From Halolamina sediminis (lineage in GTDB: Archaea > Halobacteriota > Halobacteria > Halobacteriales > Haloferacaceae): a DNA stretch of 64,000 nucleotides. The notes below the pieces were generated by a model, which was not told the DNA's origin, searched no databases, and saw only the letters and a list, made by a program, of their open reading frames with translations. The stretch lies in the NCBI RefSeq assembly GCF_001282785.1, contig NZ_CVUA01000001.1:992001-1056000 (forward strand). The letters are read 5' to 3'. Shown piece by piece: positions 35,058-44,027 of the stretch (position 1 is the first letter of the stretch; every line of letters starts with the position of its first letter). Both the position numbers and the translations under genes were made by a program.

Positions 35058-35700
35058 ATGGACGAGCCGGCGGATCCGCCGGTCGAACGGCTGTCGCGAT
35101 CGGTCGGGGCGGGCGACGACGGCGACGCGATCGCGTGCCTACGAGCGTTCGAGACGGTGCCGGCCGAGAGTCGGCAGGCGGCGTTGCGGGCGCTCCGGGA
35201 GGACGCGGAGCGGACAGCGCCACTCGTCCCCGAAATCACGCCGTTTCTCACCGATGGCGAGCGGTCGGTCCGGTTGACGGCGCCAGAAGCTGTTCGTCGC
35301 GGCCACAGAAGCCGACTCGTCGGCAGCCACTGACTGTGTCGGCGCGCTCGCGGACCGGGTCGCCGACCAGAACCACTCCGTCCGGGCGCGTGCCGCCGAG
35401 GCGCTCGGCCTGCTGGGGCAAGCTGACTCCACTGAGAGCGAGGCCGTCGCCGCCGACGTTCCGACCGTCGACGACCCGGAGCCGTTCGTGGCCGACCGGC
35501 TGACGTTCGCCGGCGACGCGCTCGCGGGCGAGGCGTCGCTACCTGACGACGTTGGGACCGTCGACGCCGTCCGGGAAACGGCGAGGGAGGTGGTGGACGC
35601 CGTCGACGCGCCCGACGAGTCGAACGCCTGCCCACACTGCGGGCTCTCACTGGCGGGTTCAGGGCCCCCGACCTGCCCCGGTTGTGGGGCGCCGCGCTAG
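35058..35700 (+). pseudogene. HEAT-repeat protein with C-terminal zinc ribbon, frameshifted
   Basis: The first reading frame (from ATG 35058) gives HEAT-like helices (ACLRAFETVPAESRQAALRAL, LVPEITPFLTDGERSVRLT) and is cut off near 35283. The story continues in the next frame as KLFVAATEADSSAATDCVG, HSVRARAAEALGLLG and ends with CPHCGLSLAGSG, CPGCGAPR at 35700. A single extra base, or two missing, near 35280-35285 explains the shift. HEAT proteins are protein-contact scaffolds. It may be a recent pseudogene or a sequencing error. Confidence 0.75.
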
Positions 35701-35713
35701 CTTCGGCTCGTAT

Positions 35714-35727
35714 TTAGGTGGGCCTAA
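35714..35727 (+). promoter_or_regulatory. DtxR/SirR-type iron operator
   Basis: TTAGG-TGGG-CCTAA is an inverted repeat that matches the half-sites of DtxR/IdeR-type iron boxes. It lies just upstream of a TATA-like CTTATTGG (35741-35748), and a further TTAGG half-site is at 35750-35754. Downstream genes include a ferri-siderophore binding protein, so iron repression is the natural reading. Confidence 0.65.
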
Positions 35728-35768
35728 CTTTCGAAAGCTCCTTATTGGATTAGGCCGACCGAAACCAT

Positions 35769-35867
35769 ATGGCCGACGAGGAGCCCCGAGACGTGGCACC
35801 GACCCGACGAGAGTACGTGAAGGACGGCGCCGGGGTCGTCGACGTCATCACGGGCGATCGCCGATGA
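35769..35867 (+). CDS. 32-residue remnant of a Tat lipoprotein N-terminus
   Basis: ATG 35769 to TGA 35867 encodes MADEEPRDVAPTRREYVKDG followed by 12 more residues. TRREYVKDGAGVV resembles the Tat motif TRREYLTYGSSVG of the binding protein at 36788, but the h-region and lipobox are gone. It starts about 25 bases after a TATA-like box behind the iron operator, and its TGA overlaps the ATG of the next gene. It looks like the stump of a second binding-protein gene that now serves as a translated leader. Confidence 0.5.
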   Translation: MADEEPRDVAPTRREYVKDGAGVVDVITGDRR

Positions 35868-36772
35868 GCGAGTCGAGCCGACACGACGCCGACCACGACG
35901 TGGCTATCGTCGGCGGCGGCCCCGCCGGCTGTTCGGCGGGCGTTTTCACCGCCCGAAACGGGCTCGACACGGTGATCTTCGACCGCGGGCGCTCGTCGAT
36001 CCAGCGGTGTGCCCACCTCGAGAACTACCTCGGATTCCCCGCCGGCATCGACATCGAGACGTTCTACGACCTGCTGCACGACCACGCCGAGGAGGCGGGC
36101 TGTGCGATCGTTCCCGACCTCGTCGAGTCGGTCGAGCACGGCGACGAGGGGTTCGTCGTTCGGCCGCAGTCGGGCGAACCGGTCACTGCCCGGCGGGTGA
36201 TCGCTGCCACCCGGTACGACGCCGGCGAGTACCTGCGCGGCCTTGATGACGAGGACGCGATGTTCGAGCGCCACGAGTACGACGGCGAGACCCAGCAGCA
36301 GTTCGACCGGGAGTACCCCGACGCCGACGGGTCGACGCCGGTCGACGGACTGTACGTCGCCTCCCCGTACCAGCCGACGAGCCCGCAGGCAATCACGGCC
36401 GCGGGCCACGGCGCCCGCGTCGGCGTCGCCATCGTCGAGGCCGCCCGCCGTGGACAGGGGTACCCCGAGGGGCTCGCCAGCTACTACGACTGGGTCCGCC
36501 CGGAGAGCGAGCGGACCGGCGAGTGGAGCGACCGCGACCGCTGGCGGGAGTTCTTCGAGGAACAGTTCCCCGACGATCACGACCTCACCCCGGAGCGGGC
36601 CGCGGAGATCCGGGAGGCGGAGATCGACCGACGGTTCGGGATGTACATCACCGACGACGAGGCCGAGCGCCGCAGGAAGGACGGACAGCGCCGCCTGCTC
36701 GACCACGTCGACGACGAACTCGTGCTCGAGGCGGCCCGCGAGATCGAGGCCGAGCGCGAGACGGACGACTGA
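35864..36772 (+). CDS. FAD-dependent oxidoreductase, thioredoxin-reductase-like, in iron operon
   Basis: A protein of 302 residues. The FAD motif is VAIVGGGPAGCSAGVFTARN, and the second is DGLYVASPYQPTSPQAITAAGHGA. The overall order resembles thioredoxin reductase, but no CxxC redox pair is seen. The C-terminal 90 residues are charged and helical. Between an iron operator and a siderophore-binding protein it could reduce or remodel an imported ferric siderophore, which is inference. The start overlaps the previous stop. Confidence 0.78.
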   Translation: MSESSRHDADHDVAIVGGGPAGCSAGVFTARNGLDTVIFDRGRSSIQRCAHLENYLGFPAGIDIETFYDLLHDHAEEAGCAIVPDLVESVEHGDEGFVVRPQSGEPVTARRVIAATRYDAGEYLRGLDDEDAMFERHEYDGETQQQFDREYPDADGSTPVDGLYVASPYQPTSPQAITAAGHGARVGVAIVEAARRGQGYPEGLASYYDWVRPESERTGEWSDRDRWREFFEEQFPDDHDLTPERAAEIREAEIDRRFGMYITDDEAERRRKDGQRRLLDHVDDELVLEAAREIEAERETDD

Positions 36773-36787
36773 CTCACTCCACCACCC

Positions 36788-38023
36788 ATGAACGACGACC
36801 ACGGCCTGACACGACGGGAGTATCTCACGTACGGCAGTTCGGTCGGCGCGAGCGGCCTGCTCGCCGGCTGTACCGGCGGCGACGGCACCGCGAGCTCGAC
36901 CGACGCCGATGGAACTATCGACGCGACCGAGACGGACGATTCGACTGATGGTACGTCGACGCCGAGCAGCGACACCGCGTCGATGGCGCCCGTCGGCGAA
37001 GTCGAGTTCGACAGCGTCCCGACGAACGTGATGGTGTACAGCCTGCTGTACGCCGACATGGCAGTCGCCTACGGCCACGGCGACGCGGTGAACTCGCTGG
37101 GGTTCAGCGCCGAGGCCGGCGGCAACACGCTCGACGCCTACTACGAGCGGCTGCCCGGCGTCTCCTTCGATCACGAGGACATCGAGCAGCTCAACTCCGG
37201 CGAGAGCGGTGTCACCATCGACAAAGAACTGTTCTACGAGCTGAACTCCGACCTCCACCTCGTCGACCCGTGTCTCGTGACAAGCTTCGACGGCTGGGAG
37301 GAGGGCGACATCGAGGAGATCCGGGAGAACGTCGCCCCGTGGTTCGGCAACACGCTCAGCCGACGCAACAGCGAGCCACCCGAGTCCTGCGCCGACGAGT
37401 ACGAGTACTACACGCTCTGGGAGATCGCCGACCGCACCGCCGACGTGTTCCGCGCCGGCTCGACGTACGAGGAGCTCGCCACGGTCCACGACGACCTCCT
37501 GTCGACGATCGAGGCCGACCTCCCGCCGGAGAGCGAGCGCCCCTCGGTCGCCTCGGTGCTGTTCATGCAGGGGACGTTCTACCCATCCCGCATCAGCACC
37601 GCGGGGTTCAGTAACGCCCACGTCCGGCCGCTCGACGCCGACGACGCGTTCGCCGGCGACGACGTGAACTACCAGACGTCCTACGACTACGAGCAGCTGC
37701 TGGAGATCGACCCCGACGTGATCCTCCACCGCTACGGGATCAACGCCTACTACGACGTGGGGTCGATCCGGGAGACCATCGCCGAGGACCCCGTCGGCGG
37801 GGAGCTGACCGCGATCGAGAACGATCGGTTCTACCCCGGCGGCCACCCCGTGCAGGGGCCGCTGATGAACCTCTTCCAGTTGGAGATGACCGCGAAGCAG
37901 CTCTACCCCGAGCAGTTCGGCGAGTGGCCGGGGTACGAGCAGGGCGACCCCTACCCCGAGATCCCCGAGGGCGAGCGACTGTTCGACCGTGAGCGCGTCG
38001 CCGAGATCGTCGGCGGCGAGTAG
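36788..38023 (+). CDS. Iron-siderophore ABC transporter binding lipoprotein
   Basis: A protein of 411 residues. A Tat-type lipoprotein signal is at the N-terminus: TRREYLTYGSSVGASGLLAGC with the lipobox Cys. An acidic Thr/Ser linker follows, then a periplasmic-binding fold of the FepB/BtuF class (VPTNVMVYSLLYADMAVAYG, YDYEQLLEIDPDVILHRYG, FYPGGHPVQGPLMNLFQ). It catches Fe-siderophore outside the cell. No permease or ATPase gene is adjacent, so those must be elsewhere. It is convergent with the acyl-CoA ligase. Confidence 0.85.
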   Translation: MNDDHGLTRREYLTYGSSVGASGLLAGCTGGDGTASSTDADGTIDATETDDSTDGTSTPSSDTASMAPVGEVEFDSVPTNVMVYSLLYADMAVAYGHGDAVNSLGFSAEAGGNTLDAYYERLPGVSFDHEDIEQLNSGESGVTIDKELFYELNSDLHLVDPCLVTSFDGWEEGDIEEIRENVAPWFGNTLSRRNSEPPESCADEYEYYTLWEIADRTADVFRAGSTYEELATVHDDLLSTIEADLPPESERPSVASVLFMQGTFYPSRISTAGFSNAHVRPLDADDAFAGDDVNYQTSYDYEQLLEIDPDVILHRYGINAYYDVGSIRETIAEDPVGGELTAIENDRFYPGGHPVQGPLMNLFQLEMTAKQLYPEQFGEWPGYEQGDPYPEIPEGERLFDRERVAEIVGGE

Positions 38024-38027
38024 ATGG

Positions 38028-39689
38028 TCAGTCTTCGGTATCTGGTGCCGCTTCTTCGGGTGCGGCTTCGTCGAGTAGCTCGCTTTCCTCGCCCTCGTAC
38101 AGCTCCCGCAGATCCTTCTTGGAGAACTTCCCGGTGGCGGTCTTCGGAATCTCGTCGATGAACTCGAACCCGTCCGGAACCCACCACTTCGGATACGCCT
38201 CGAGGAGCATCTCGCGGAGTTCGTCGGTCAACTGGTCTCGGTCGGTCCCTTCGGGGGCGACGACCATCGCCACGGGTCGTTCCTGCCAGCGCTCGTGTGG
38301 CACGCCGATGACTGCCGCCTCGCTGACGTCGTCGTGGGCCATGATCGCATTCTCGAGTTCCTGTGAGGAGATCCACTCGCCGCCGGACTTGATCACGTCG
38401 TCGGCCCGGTCGACGATCTCGATGTAGCCGTCCGTGTCGACGGTGACGATGTCGCCGGTCCGGAGCCACGATCCGTCGAAGTCCGCCTCGTTGGCGTCCG
38501 GCCGGTTGAAGTACTCCATCGTCACCCACGGACCGCGGACGAGTAACTCGCCGAACGCCTCGCCGTTCCAGTCGACCTCCTCGCCGTCGTCGCCGACGAC
38601 TTTGAACTCGAGGCCGGGGACGATCAGCCCCTGTTTCGATTTCACGTTGAACTGCTGGTCTCTCGGGGCGTCCACGAGGTCGTGTTTCAGGTTCGAGACC
38701 GTCCCGATCGGGGACATCTCGGTCATCCCCCACGCGTGGAGGACCTCCACGCCGAGTTCGTCGAACTGCTCGATGAGCGCTTCCGGGGCCGCCGCCCCAC
38801 CGATGACGATCCGTTCGAGCGAGGAGAGATCGACGTCGTTGTGCTCCACGTAGTCGAGGAGGCCGAGCCAGACCGTCGGGACGCCCGCAGTCAGCGTCAC
38901 GCCCTCCTCTTCGATGAGTCGGGCGATGTCTTCCGGCTCCGGCGACGGTCCGGGGAACACCTGTTTGGCTCCGGCAGCCGCCGCCGAGAACGGCATCCCC
39001 CACGCGTTGACGTGGAACATCGGCACGACCGGCATCACCACGTCCGAGTCGTCGATACCCAGCGCCTGCGGGACCATCGACGCCATCGTGTGGGCGTGAA
39101 GCATCTTGTGAGTGTACTCGACGCCCTTCGGCATGCCCGTCGTCCCCGACGTGTAACACATCCCCGCGGGTCGTTCCTCGTCGAGTTCCGGGAACTCGTA
39201 CGTCGTCGGCTGGTCGCCGACGAACGACTCGTAGTCCGTGACGGGCTCGAGCGGCAGGTCGGGAACCTCCGAGCCCATGATCACGAACTGCTCGACGCTC
39301 TCGAAGGCGTCGGGCTCGTACGCCGAGGCCAGCTTCTCGGCCAGCGACGGGTCGACGAAGATCACCTTGTCTTCGGCATCGGCGACGATATGCTGAATGT
39401 GGCCGTCAGGCAGCAGCGGATTGATCGTGTGGAGTTGTGCCCCAGTGTTCGGGACCGAGAAGTACGTCTCGAAGTGTCGATCGGTGTTCCAGCAAACCGT
39501 CCCGACACGATCCCCGGTTTCGACGCCAGCTTCCTCGAGAGCGTTCGCTAACTGCCGAACGCGGTCGCCGTACTCGTCGTAGGTGTACCGCTTCGTCCCC
39601 TCGTGTGTCCGTGCGACGACTTCCCGCTCCGGAGTGATGTTTTCTGCACGCCAGAGGAACGGTTTCAGTGTCTGTTGGTATCCAGTCAC
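38028..39689 (-). CDS. Long-chain fatty acid--CoA ligase
   Basis: A protein of 553 residues from a GTG start giving [16 protein letters not shown], the usual haloarchaeal opening. Adenylation motifs are [53 protein letters not shown] and [15 protein letters not shown] (catalytic Lys). It activates fatty acids for beta-oxidation. The open frame continues upstream into the MFS relic, which is spurious. The C-terminus is an acidic tail. Confidence 0.92.
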   Translation of the reverse strand: MTGYQQTLKPFLWRAENITPEREVVARTHEGTKRYTYDEYGDRVRQLANALEEAGVETGDRVGTVCWNTDRHFETYFSVPNTGAQLHTINPLLPDGHIQHIVADAEDKVIFVDPSLAEKLASAYEPDAFESVEQFVIMGSEVPDLPLEPVTDYESFVGDQPTTYEFPELDEERPAGMCYTSGTTGMPKGVEYTHKMLHAHTMASMVPQALGIDDSDVVMPVVPMFHVNAWGMPFSAAAAGAKQVFPGPSPEPEDIARLIEEEGVTLTAGVPTVWLGLLDYVEHNDVDLSSLERIVIGGAAAPEALIEQFDELGVEVLHAWGMTEMSPIGTVSNLKHDLVDAPRDQQFNVKSKQGLIVPGLEFKVVGDDGEEVDWNGEAFGELLVRGPWVTMEYFNRPDANEADFDGSWLRTGDIVTVDTDGYIEIVDRADDVIKSGGEWISSQELENAIMAHDDVSEAAVIGVPHERWQERPVAMVVAPEGTDRDQLTDELREMLLEAYPKWWVPDGFEFIDEIPKTATGKFSKKDLRELYEGEESELLDEAAPEEAAPDTED

Positions 39690-39792
39690 ACATCGAGTTG
39701 TGGTAACGTATGTAATAGCTTTTTGCTGGGTTTCCTGAGTGGTTCGCTCGGACGTCCCGGCAGGGCTCGTCCGACAGTTCACTCCGACGCAG

Positions 39793-40261
39793 CTACCGGT
39801 AGGCCTCGAACTCCATCCCGAACGCGAGGAAGTAGTCGTGCCGACGGCGCCGAAGACGACCGCCACCGCGAGCACGGGGCCGGCGAAGAAGGCGGTTCGG
39901 CCGAACGTCTCGGTGCCGGCAAACCCCGCAGCCAGCCGCGAGGGGTCGGTCGCCTGCTTCACGACCGCGAACCCCAGTCGAGAGCAGGCCGAACGCCGTG
40001 AGCGCGTACCGCGAGCCCAGTCGGTCCGAGACGGCGCCGCCGGGGGAGGAGTACACCGCCGAGATCACGTTGCCGGCCGTCCCGTACAGCCCGATCACGA
40101 ACCCCGAGGTGCCGAGGGCGCTCCTGTACTGGGAGGTAGCTGCTGGTCATCTGGACCCCCGGGCTGAACGCGAACATCGCGAGCGAGAGCACCAGCACGT
40201 CACGTTCGATCGCGAGGAACCGCCAGAACTGGTCGCCGACTGTGGGCTCCTCCTCGGCCAT
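39793..40261 (-). pseudogene. MFS transporter, degraded
   Basis: The piece begins as MAEEEPTVGDQFWRFLAIER and a first membrane segment, then shifts frame near 40120 to SALGTSGFVIGLYGTAGNVI and SDRLGSRYALTAFGLL. It jumps in another frame to TETFGRTAFFAGPVLAVAVV and ends FLAFGMEFEAYR. At 469 bp against more than 1.1 kb for a whole gene, most central membrane segments are missing. Several frameshifts plus a deletion make it a clear relic. Confidence 0.8.
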
Positions 40262-40303
40262 CGGCCGCCGCTTGGATCGGTCCCGTCGAATACTACTGGT
40301 CGC

Positions 40304-41299
40304 TCAGAACACCGTTCGGACGACCGCCAGCCCGACCGAGGACACTGTGAGCAGCGCGAGCAGCACGACAAGCACCGGCCGGTAGCCCGTCTCCCGCAGG
40401 TCGTCGAGTCGGATCTCCAGCCCCAGCCCCACGAAGGCCAGCAGGAACAGCCAGTCGGCGGCATTCGCGAGGGAGTCCACCTCCGGGCCCGAGAGCAGCC
40501 CGAGGTTGGCGATCGCGACGACGGCGACGAAGCCGACGACGAACTTCGGGAACGGGGCCCAGAGCCGAGCGACAGTCCCACGATCGTCGCCCGCGCTCTC
40601 GTTCGAGCGCGTGCTCGCGTACACGCCGGCGTACGCGACCGCGACGAGGCCGATCGCGGCGTTCCGGATCAGTTTCACCAGCACCGCCCACTCGCCCGCC
40701 GTCTCGGAGACCGCAAACCCCGCGGCAGCTACGGGGCCGGTGCTGAACATCGTGAGGCCGGCCCAGATACCGAACGTTCGATCCGGCAGCGCGAGTGCGG
40801 TTCCCACCGCGGGGTAGGCGACAAGCGTGACGGCGTCGAACAGGAGGATCGTCGTGGCGGCGTAGGCCACCGTCGTCTCGTCGGCGTCGATGCTCTCGGC
40901 GACGGCGACGACCGCCGAGACGCCACAGACGCCGGATCCGGCCGCGAGCAGCGAGCCCGTCTCGCCGTCGATCCGGAACGCCAGCCGGGAGAGCGCCTCG
41001 ACGAGCAGGACCGTCACGGTCAGCGCCCCCGCCACCAGCACCAGCAGTTTCGGGCCTCCGGCGACAACGCGGTCGAGCGCGACGCTTGCGCCCGTGAGGA
41101 CGATGCCCGTCTTGAGCCAGAGCTTGTGCGTCCCGACGCCGGCGCGGGCGGCGTCGGGAACGCCGACGAGGTTCCCGACCGCCAGCCCGAGTAGGATCGC
41201 GAGAATCAGGTGGTTCATCGGGACGGTGGCGGCAAGGAGCCGGGCACCGAGTCCCAGTCCGACGAGCAGCGCGAGCCCCGGAAGCAGCGACCGGGACAT
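40304..41299 (-). CDS. YeiH/UPF0324 family putative sulfate exporter
   Basis: A protein of 331 residues from ATG 41299 (MSRSLLPGLALLVGLGLG). About ten membrane segments are present. Family marks include MNHLILAILLGLAVGN, HKLWLKTGIVLTGASVAL, GSGVCGVSAVVAVAESI and GLGLEIRLDDLRETGYRP. YeiH proteins are predicted anion exporters; substrates remain uncertain. Its ATG overlaps the TGA of a tiny upstream ORF. Confidence 0.88.
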   Translation of the reverse strand: MSRSLLPGLALLVGLGLGARLLAATVPMNHLILAILLGLAVGNLVGVPDAARAGVGTHKLWLKTGIVLTGASVALDRVVAGGPKLLVLVAGALTVTVLLVEALSRLAFRIDGETGSLLAAGSGVCGVSAVVAVAESIDADETTVAYAATTILLFDAVTLVAYPAVGTALALPDRTFGIWAGLTMFSTGPVAAAGFAVSETAGEWAVLVKLIRNAAIGLVAVAYAGVYASTRSNESAGDDRGTVARLWAPFPKFVVGFVAVVAIANLGLLSGPEVDSLANAADWLFLLAFVGLGLEIRLDDLRETGYRPVLVVLLALLTVSSVGLAVVRTVF

Positions 41300-41385
41300 C
41301 ACCACGGGACCGTGAGCCCGAGTCGAACCGCGGCGACGAGCAGCAGTCCCAGCAGGACCGCTTGCCACCCCTCGCCGAGTTCCAT
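41299..41385 (-). CDS. Possible 28-residue membrane peptide upstream of YeiH
   Basis: ATG 41385 to TGA encodes MELGEGWQAVLLGLLLVAAV and eight more residues, one hydrophobic helix. The stop overlaps the YeiH ATG (ATGA), the same coupling seen between real genes here. It could be a leader peptide or a small subunit. The frame remains open upstream to about 41532 without convincing coding sense. Confidence 0.4.
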   Translation of the reverse strand: MELGEGWQAVLLGLLLVAAVRLGLTVPW

Positions 41386-41482
41386 CCAGCGGCGCGCCGC
41401 GTCGTCGCCGTCGATCACGGCCGACCGTCCGGGAGTGAGCGATATACGGGTTCCGCTGTCGGCCAGCCGGACCGGTACGGGG

Positions 41483-42262
41483 TCAGCCCCCGTAGACGGC
41501 GTCCCAGCGCATCGCCCGTCGGCGGTTATCACAGTCGTTACAGACGAACTCGTCCATCGAGCCGACGCTCACGTCGAGGCTGTCACAGTTCCCGCAGTGC
41601 CAGCCGTACTGCTCGTCGCGGTCGTCGTCGAGGTAGGTCGGATGGAACGGGCCGTTCGACCCCCGTTCGTTCTCGTCGTAGGCGATCACGATCGTCTTCC
41701 CGTCCTCGGTTTCGCGGCGTTCGGTCCCGGATCCGGCCCCGTCGTCCGGGATCTCCTCGTCGCCGACGAGAGTCAGTTCGGCGATGCGGTCGCCGGCGAT
41801 ACGGACCTGCCGGGTGTGGTCGTGGTCGTAGCCGTGTTCCTCGTAGAACGCGCGGCCGGCCTCGTTGGCCTCGATCACGCTGGCCTCGATCCGGTCGGCG
41901 CCGCGGTCGGCCAGCCCGGACTCGATCCGGTCGAGCAGCCGGCTCGCGAGCCCTTCTCCCCGCCGACCCGGGCGGACGTGGAGCCACTCGATCCGGCCGA
42001 CTCGGGGGGAGTCGCCCGCGAGGAACGCCTGTGCGAAGCCGATGATCTCGTCGCCGTCCTCGGCGACGATCACGACCGTTTGGCCGTCCACGATCTCCTC
42101 GGCCAACGTGCCCGCGGCGTCGCCTTCGGCGCCGTACCACGACTCGACTGCCCGCTGGCGCGTCTCGGCGTCGAGCACGTCGCCGTACGACGCCGCGAGC
42201 GAGCGGTTGGCAACGTCCCTGATCCCGGGGATATCGGTCTCTCTGGCGGCTCGAAGGTTCAT
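41483..42262 (-). CDS. GNAT acetyltransferase with C-terminal zinc ribbon
   Basis: A protein of 259 residues. The GNAT domain (residues 1-150) has the acetyl-CoA loop VRPGRRGEGLASRLLDRIE. The C-terminal part ends with a zinc ribbon, HCGNCDSLDVSV and VCNDCDNRRR, a fusion I associate with haloarchaea (DUF5816-like). The acceptor substrate is unknown. ATG 42262 starts MNLRAARETDIPGI. Confidence 0.85.
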   Translation of the reverse strand: MNLRAARETDIPGIRDVANRSLAASYGDVLDAETRQRAVESWYGAEGDAAGTLAEEIVDGQTVVIVAEDGDEIIGFAQAFLAGDSPRVGRIEWLHVRPGRRGEGLASRLLDRIESGLADRGADRIEASVIEANEAGRAFYEEHGYDHDHTRQVRIAGDRIAELTLVGDEEIPDDGAGSGTERRETEDGKTIVIAYDENERGSNGPFHPTYLDDDRDEQYGWHCGNCDSLDVSVGSMDEFVCNDCDNRRRAMRWDAVYGG

Positions 42263-42313
42263 ACCCGTTTGTTGGTCGCGACGGGTGTTCAATCTACGGG
42301 CGGCCCGCGTGCG

Positions 42314-43984
42314 CTACGAACGGTCTCCCTCGGCGTCGGCTTTCAGGAGTTCGACGACGAATACCGCCCCGCGCTGGTCGTTGTCCTCGACCCACACGTC
42401 GCCGCCGAACTGGTCGGTGAGCGTGTACACCAAGTAGAGGCCGATCCCCGACCCCGGGCTATCGAGCCCCTTCTCGCCCTTGCCGAAGACCCGTCCCTTC
42501 TGCTCGTCGGGGATCCCGGGGCCGTTGTCGGCGATCCGAATCCGGACGACGTCGTCGGTCTCGACGGCGTCGACCGTGATCTCGGGCGTCTCGCTGTCGT
42601 TGTGCCGGACGGCGTTCTCGAGGAGGTTCCGGAACACCGAGGGGAGCATCTCGTTGGCCAGCACGTCGACCGCCGGGATCTCGCCGTCGACGCGGAACTC
42701 CGCCTCGGCGAACGACTCCCGGACGGCCTCCAGTTCTGTCTCGAGGTGCCGCCGGAGGCTGGTCGGTCGCGGCTCGATCGCAGAGTCGCCGGAGAGCGAC
42801 TCGACGAACTCCCGGACGGTCTCCGTGACCTCGATCACGTGGTCGGACTTCCGGAGCACCCGATCCAGCGCGTCCTGTCCCTCGGAATCGACGTGGGGCG
42901 TGAGGGTCTCTGCCCATCCCCGGATGACGGCCATGTCGTTCCGGATGTCGTGGCGGACCACGCGGTTCAGCGCTTCGAGCTGTTCGGTTTTCTCCTCTAG
43001 CTGCTGCCGGTACGCCTCCCGCTCGGTCACGTCGTTGATCGTCACCAGCTGACCCGTGGTTACGCCGCCGGTCGTGAACGGCGTCGTCGAGATCTGGTAG
43101 TACCGGCTCCCCTCGCTGGCGTCGATCTCCAGCACGCCCGGGTCGTCGAGACGGCTCGCGATGACGGGGACGATCTCTTCCACTCGGTTGCCGATCGAGT
43201 CCTCGAGTGCGGGGAACAGCGCGGCCGCGGCTTGGTTGTAGTCTCGCACGCGATCATCCGGGTCGAGGAACACGGCCGGTTCGTCGCTGTCCCCGGTCAG
43301 TTGAACCGTCTCGAAGCGGTTGATGTAGACGAACAGCGTGCCGACGGCGAACACCGCGACGCCCATGGGCTCGTACATCAGCGGCAGGAGCCACGGGATC
43401 TGTTCGCCGAACACGGTTGCCCCGGCCGGAACGGCCGTTATCGCGGCCAACACGACCAGCGGCCGGCTGTCGGTTCCGGTGTGGTCGAACCGCTCGATCA
43501 GCATGAAGAAGCCGACCCCGATGACGACGTAGGACAGCCCCAGTGTGAACCAGTAGAGGACCCCGTGCTGGATCGCCAGGTGGGGGAACGGATCGGTCGT
43601 CCACTCGGTCGTGAAAAAGAGGTTGTGGACGGGGTTGGTGAGTTTGAGGACCACGAACAGGAGGAACACACCGATCATGAGCCGGAGATAGGGCGTCTGC
43701 CGCGGGGGGCGGCCGGTGTAGGCGGCACAGAAGTACACCCACGCCGCGACGGCACCGAACGCGAAGATGAACCCGATCGTGTACGACGCGATCCGCACCG
43801 GATCGGTGGGCGCGAGCAGGTAGCCGACGTACCCCAGCGACCAGACGGTAACCGAGAGCAGCAGCGCGACCAGTCCCTTCCTGGTGCCCGGGTGTTCGAT
43901 CCGCCGTGCCCGCGGGATCGAGAGGAGACAGGCTAGCGCGGAGACGACGAACACGCCGACGTGTCCCAGGAAGAGTAGGTCCAT
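42314..43984 (-). CDS. Sensor histidine kinase with 7TM N-terminus and PAS domain
   Basis: A protein of 556 residues. Seven membrane segments fill residues 1-220 (7TMR-HisK type). A PAS domain follows (VFLDPDDRVRDYNQAAAALFP). The phosphoacceptor region is LNRVVRHDIRNDMAVIRGWA, with His in the HD-x-x-N context typical of haloarchaeal kinases. The ATPase domain has RNLLENAVRHND (N box), IADNGPGIPDEQ (G1) and SGIGLYLVYTL (G2). The signal is unknown and no response regulator is adjacent. Confidence 0.92.
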   Translation of the reverse strand: MDLLFLGHVGVFVVSALACLLSIPRARRIEHPGTRKGLVALLLSVTVWSLGYVGYLLAPTDPVRIASYTIGFIFAFGAVAAWVYFCAAYTGRPPRQTPYLRLMIGVFLLFVVLKLTNPVHNLFFTTEWTTDPFPHLAIQHGVLYWFTLGLSYVVIGVGFFMLIERFDHTGTDSRPLVVLAAITAVPAGATVFGEQIPWLLPLMYEPMGVAVFAVGTLFVYINRFETVQLTGDSDEPAVFLDPDDRVRDYNQAAAALFPALEDSIGNRVEEIVPVIASRLDDPGVLEIDASEGSRYYQISTTPFTTGGVTTGQLVTINDVTEREAYRQQLEEKTEQLEALNRVVRHDIRNDMAVIRGWAETLTPHVDSEGQDALDRVLRKSDHVIEVTETVREFVESLSGDSAIEPRPTSLRRHLETELEAVRESFAEAEFRVDGEIPAVDVLANEMLPSVFRNLLENAVRHNDSETPEITVDAVETDDVVRIRIADNGPGIPDEQKGRVFGKGEKGLDSPGSGIGLYLVYTLTDQFGGDVWVEDNDQRGAVFVVELLKADAEGDRS

Positions 43985-44027
43985 TGTGTGTGGGTGTGAA
44001 TCACTCTTTCGTATCTATAACCTCTTT

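Noticed and set aside
35275-35290. Programmed frameshift in the HEAT gene
   Set aside because: I see no slippery heptamer or following pseudoknot-like structure, so mutation or read error is more likely.
39690-39962. N-terminal extension of the acyl-CoA ligase
   Set aside because: This part encodes a piece of the MFS relic; the ligase family starts at the GTG at 39689.
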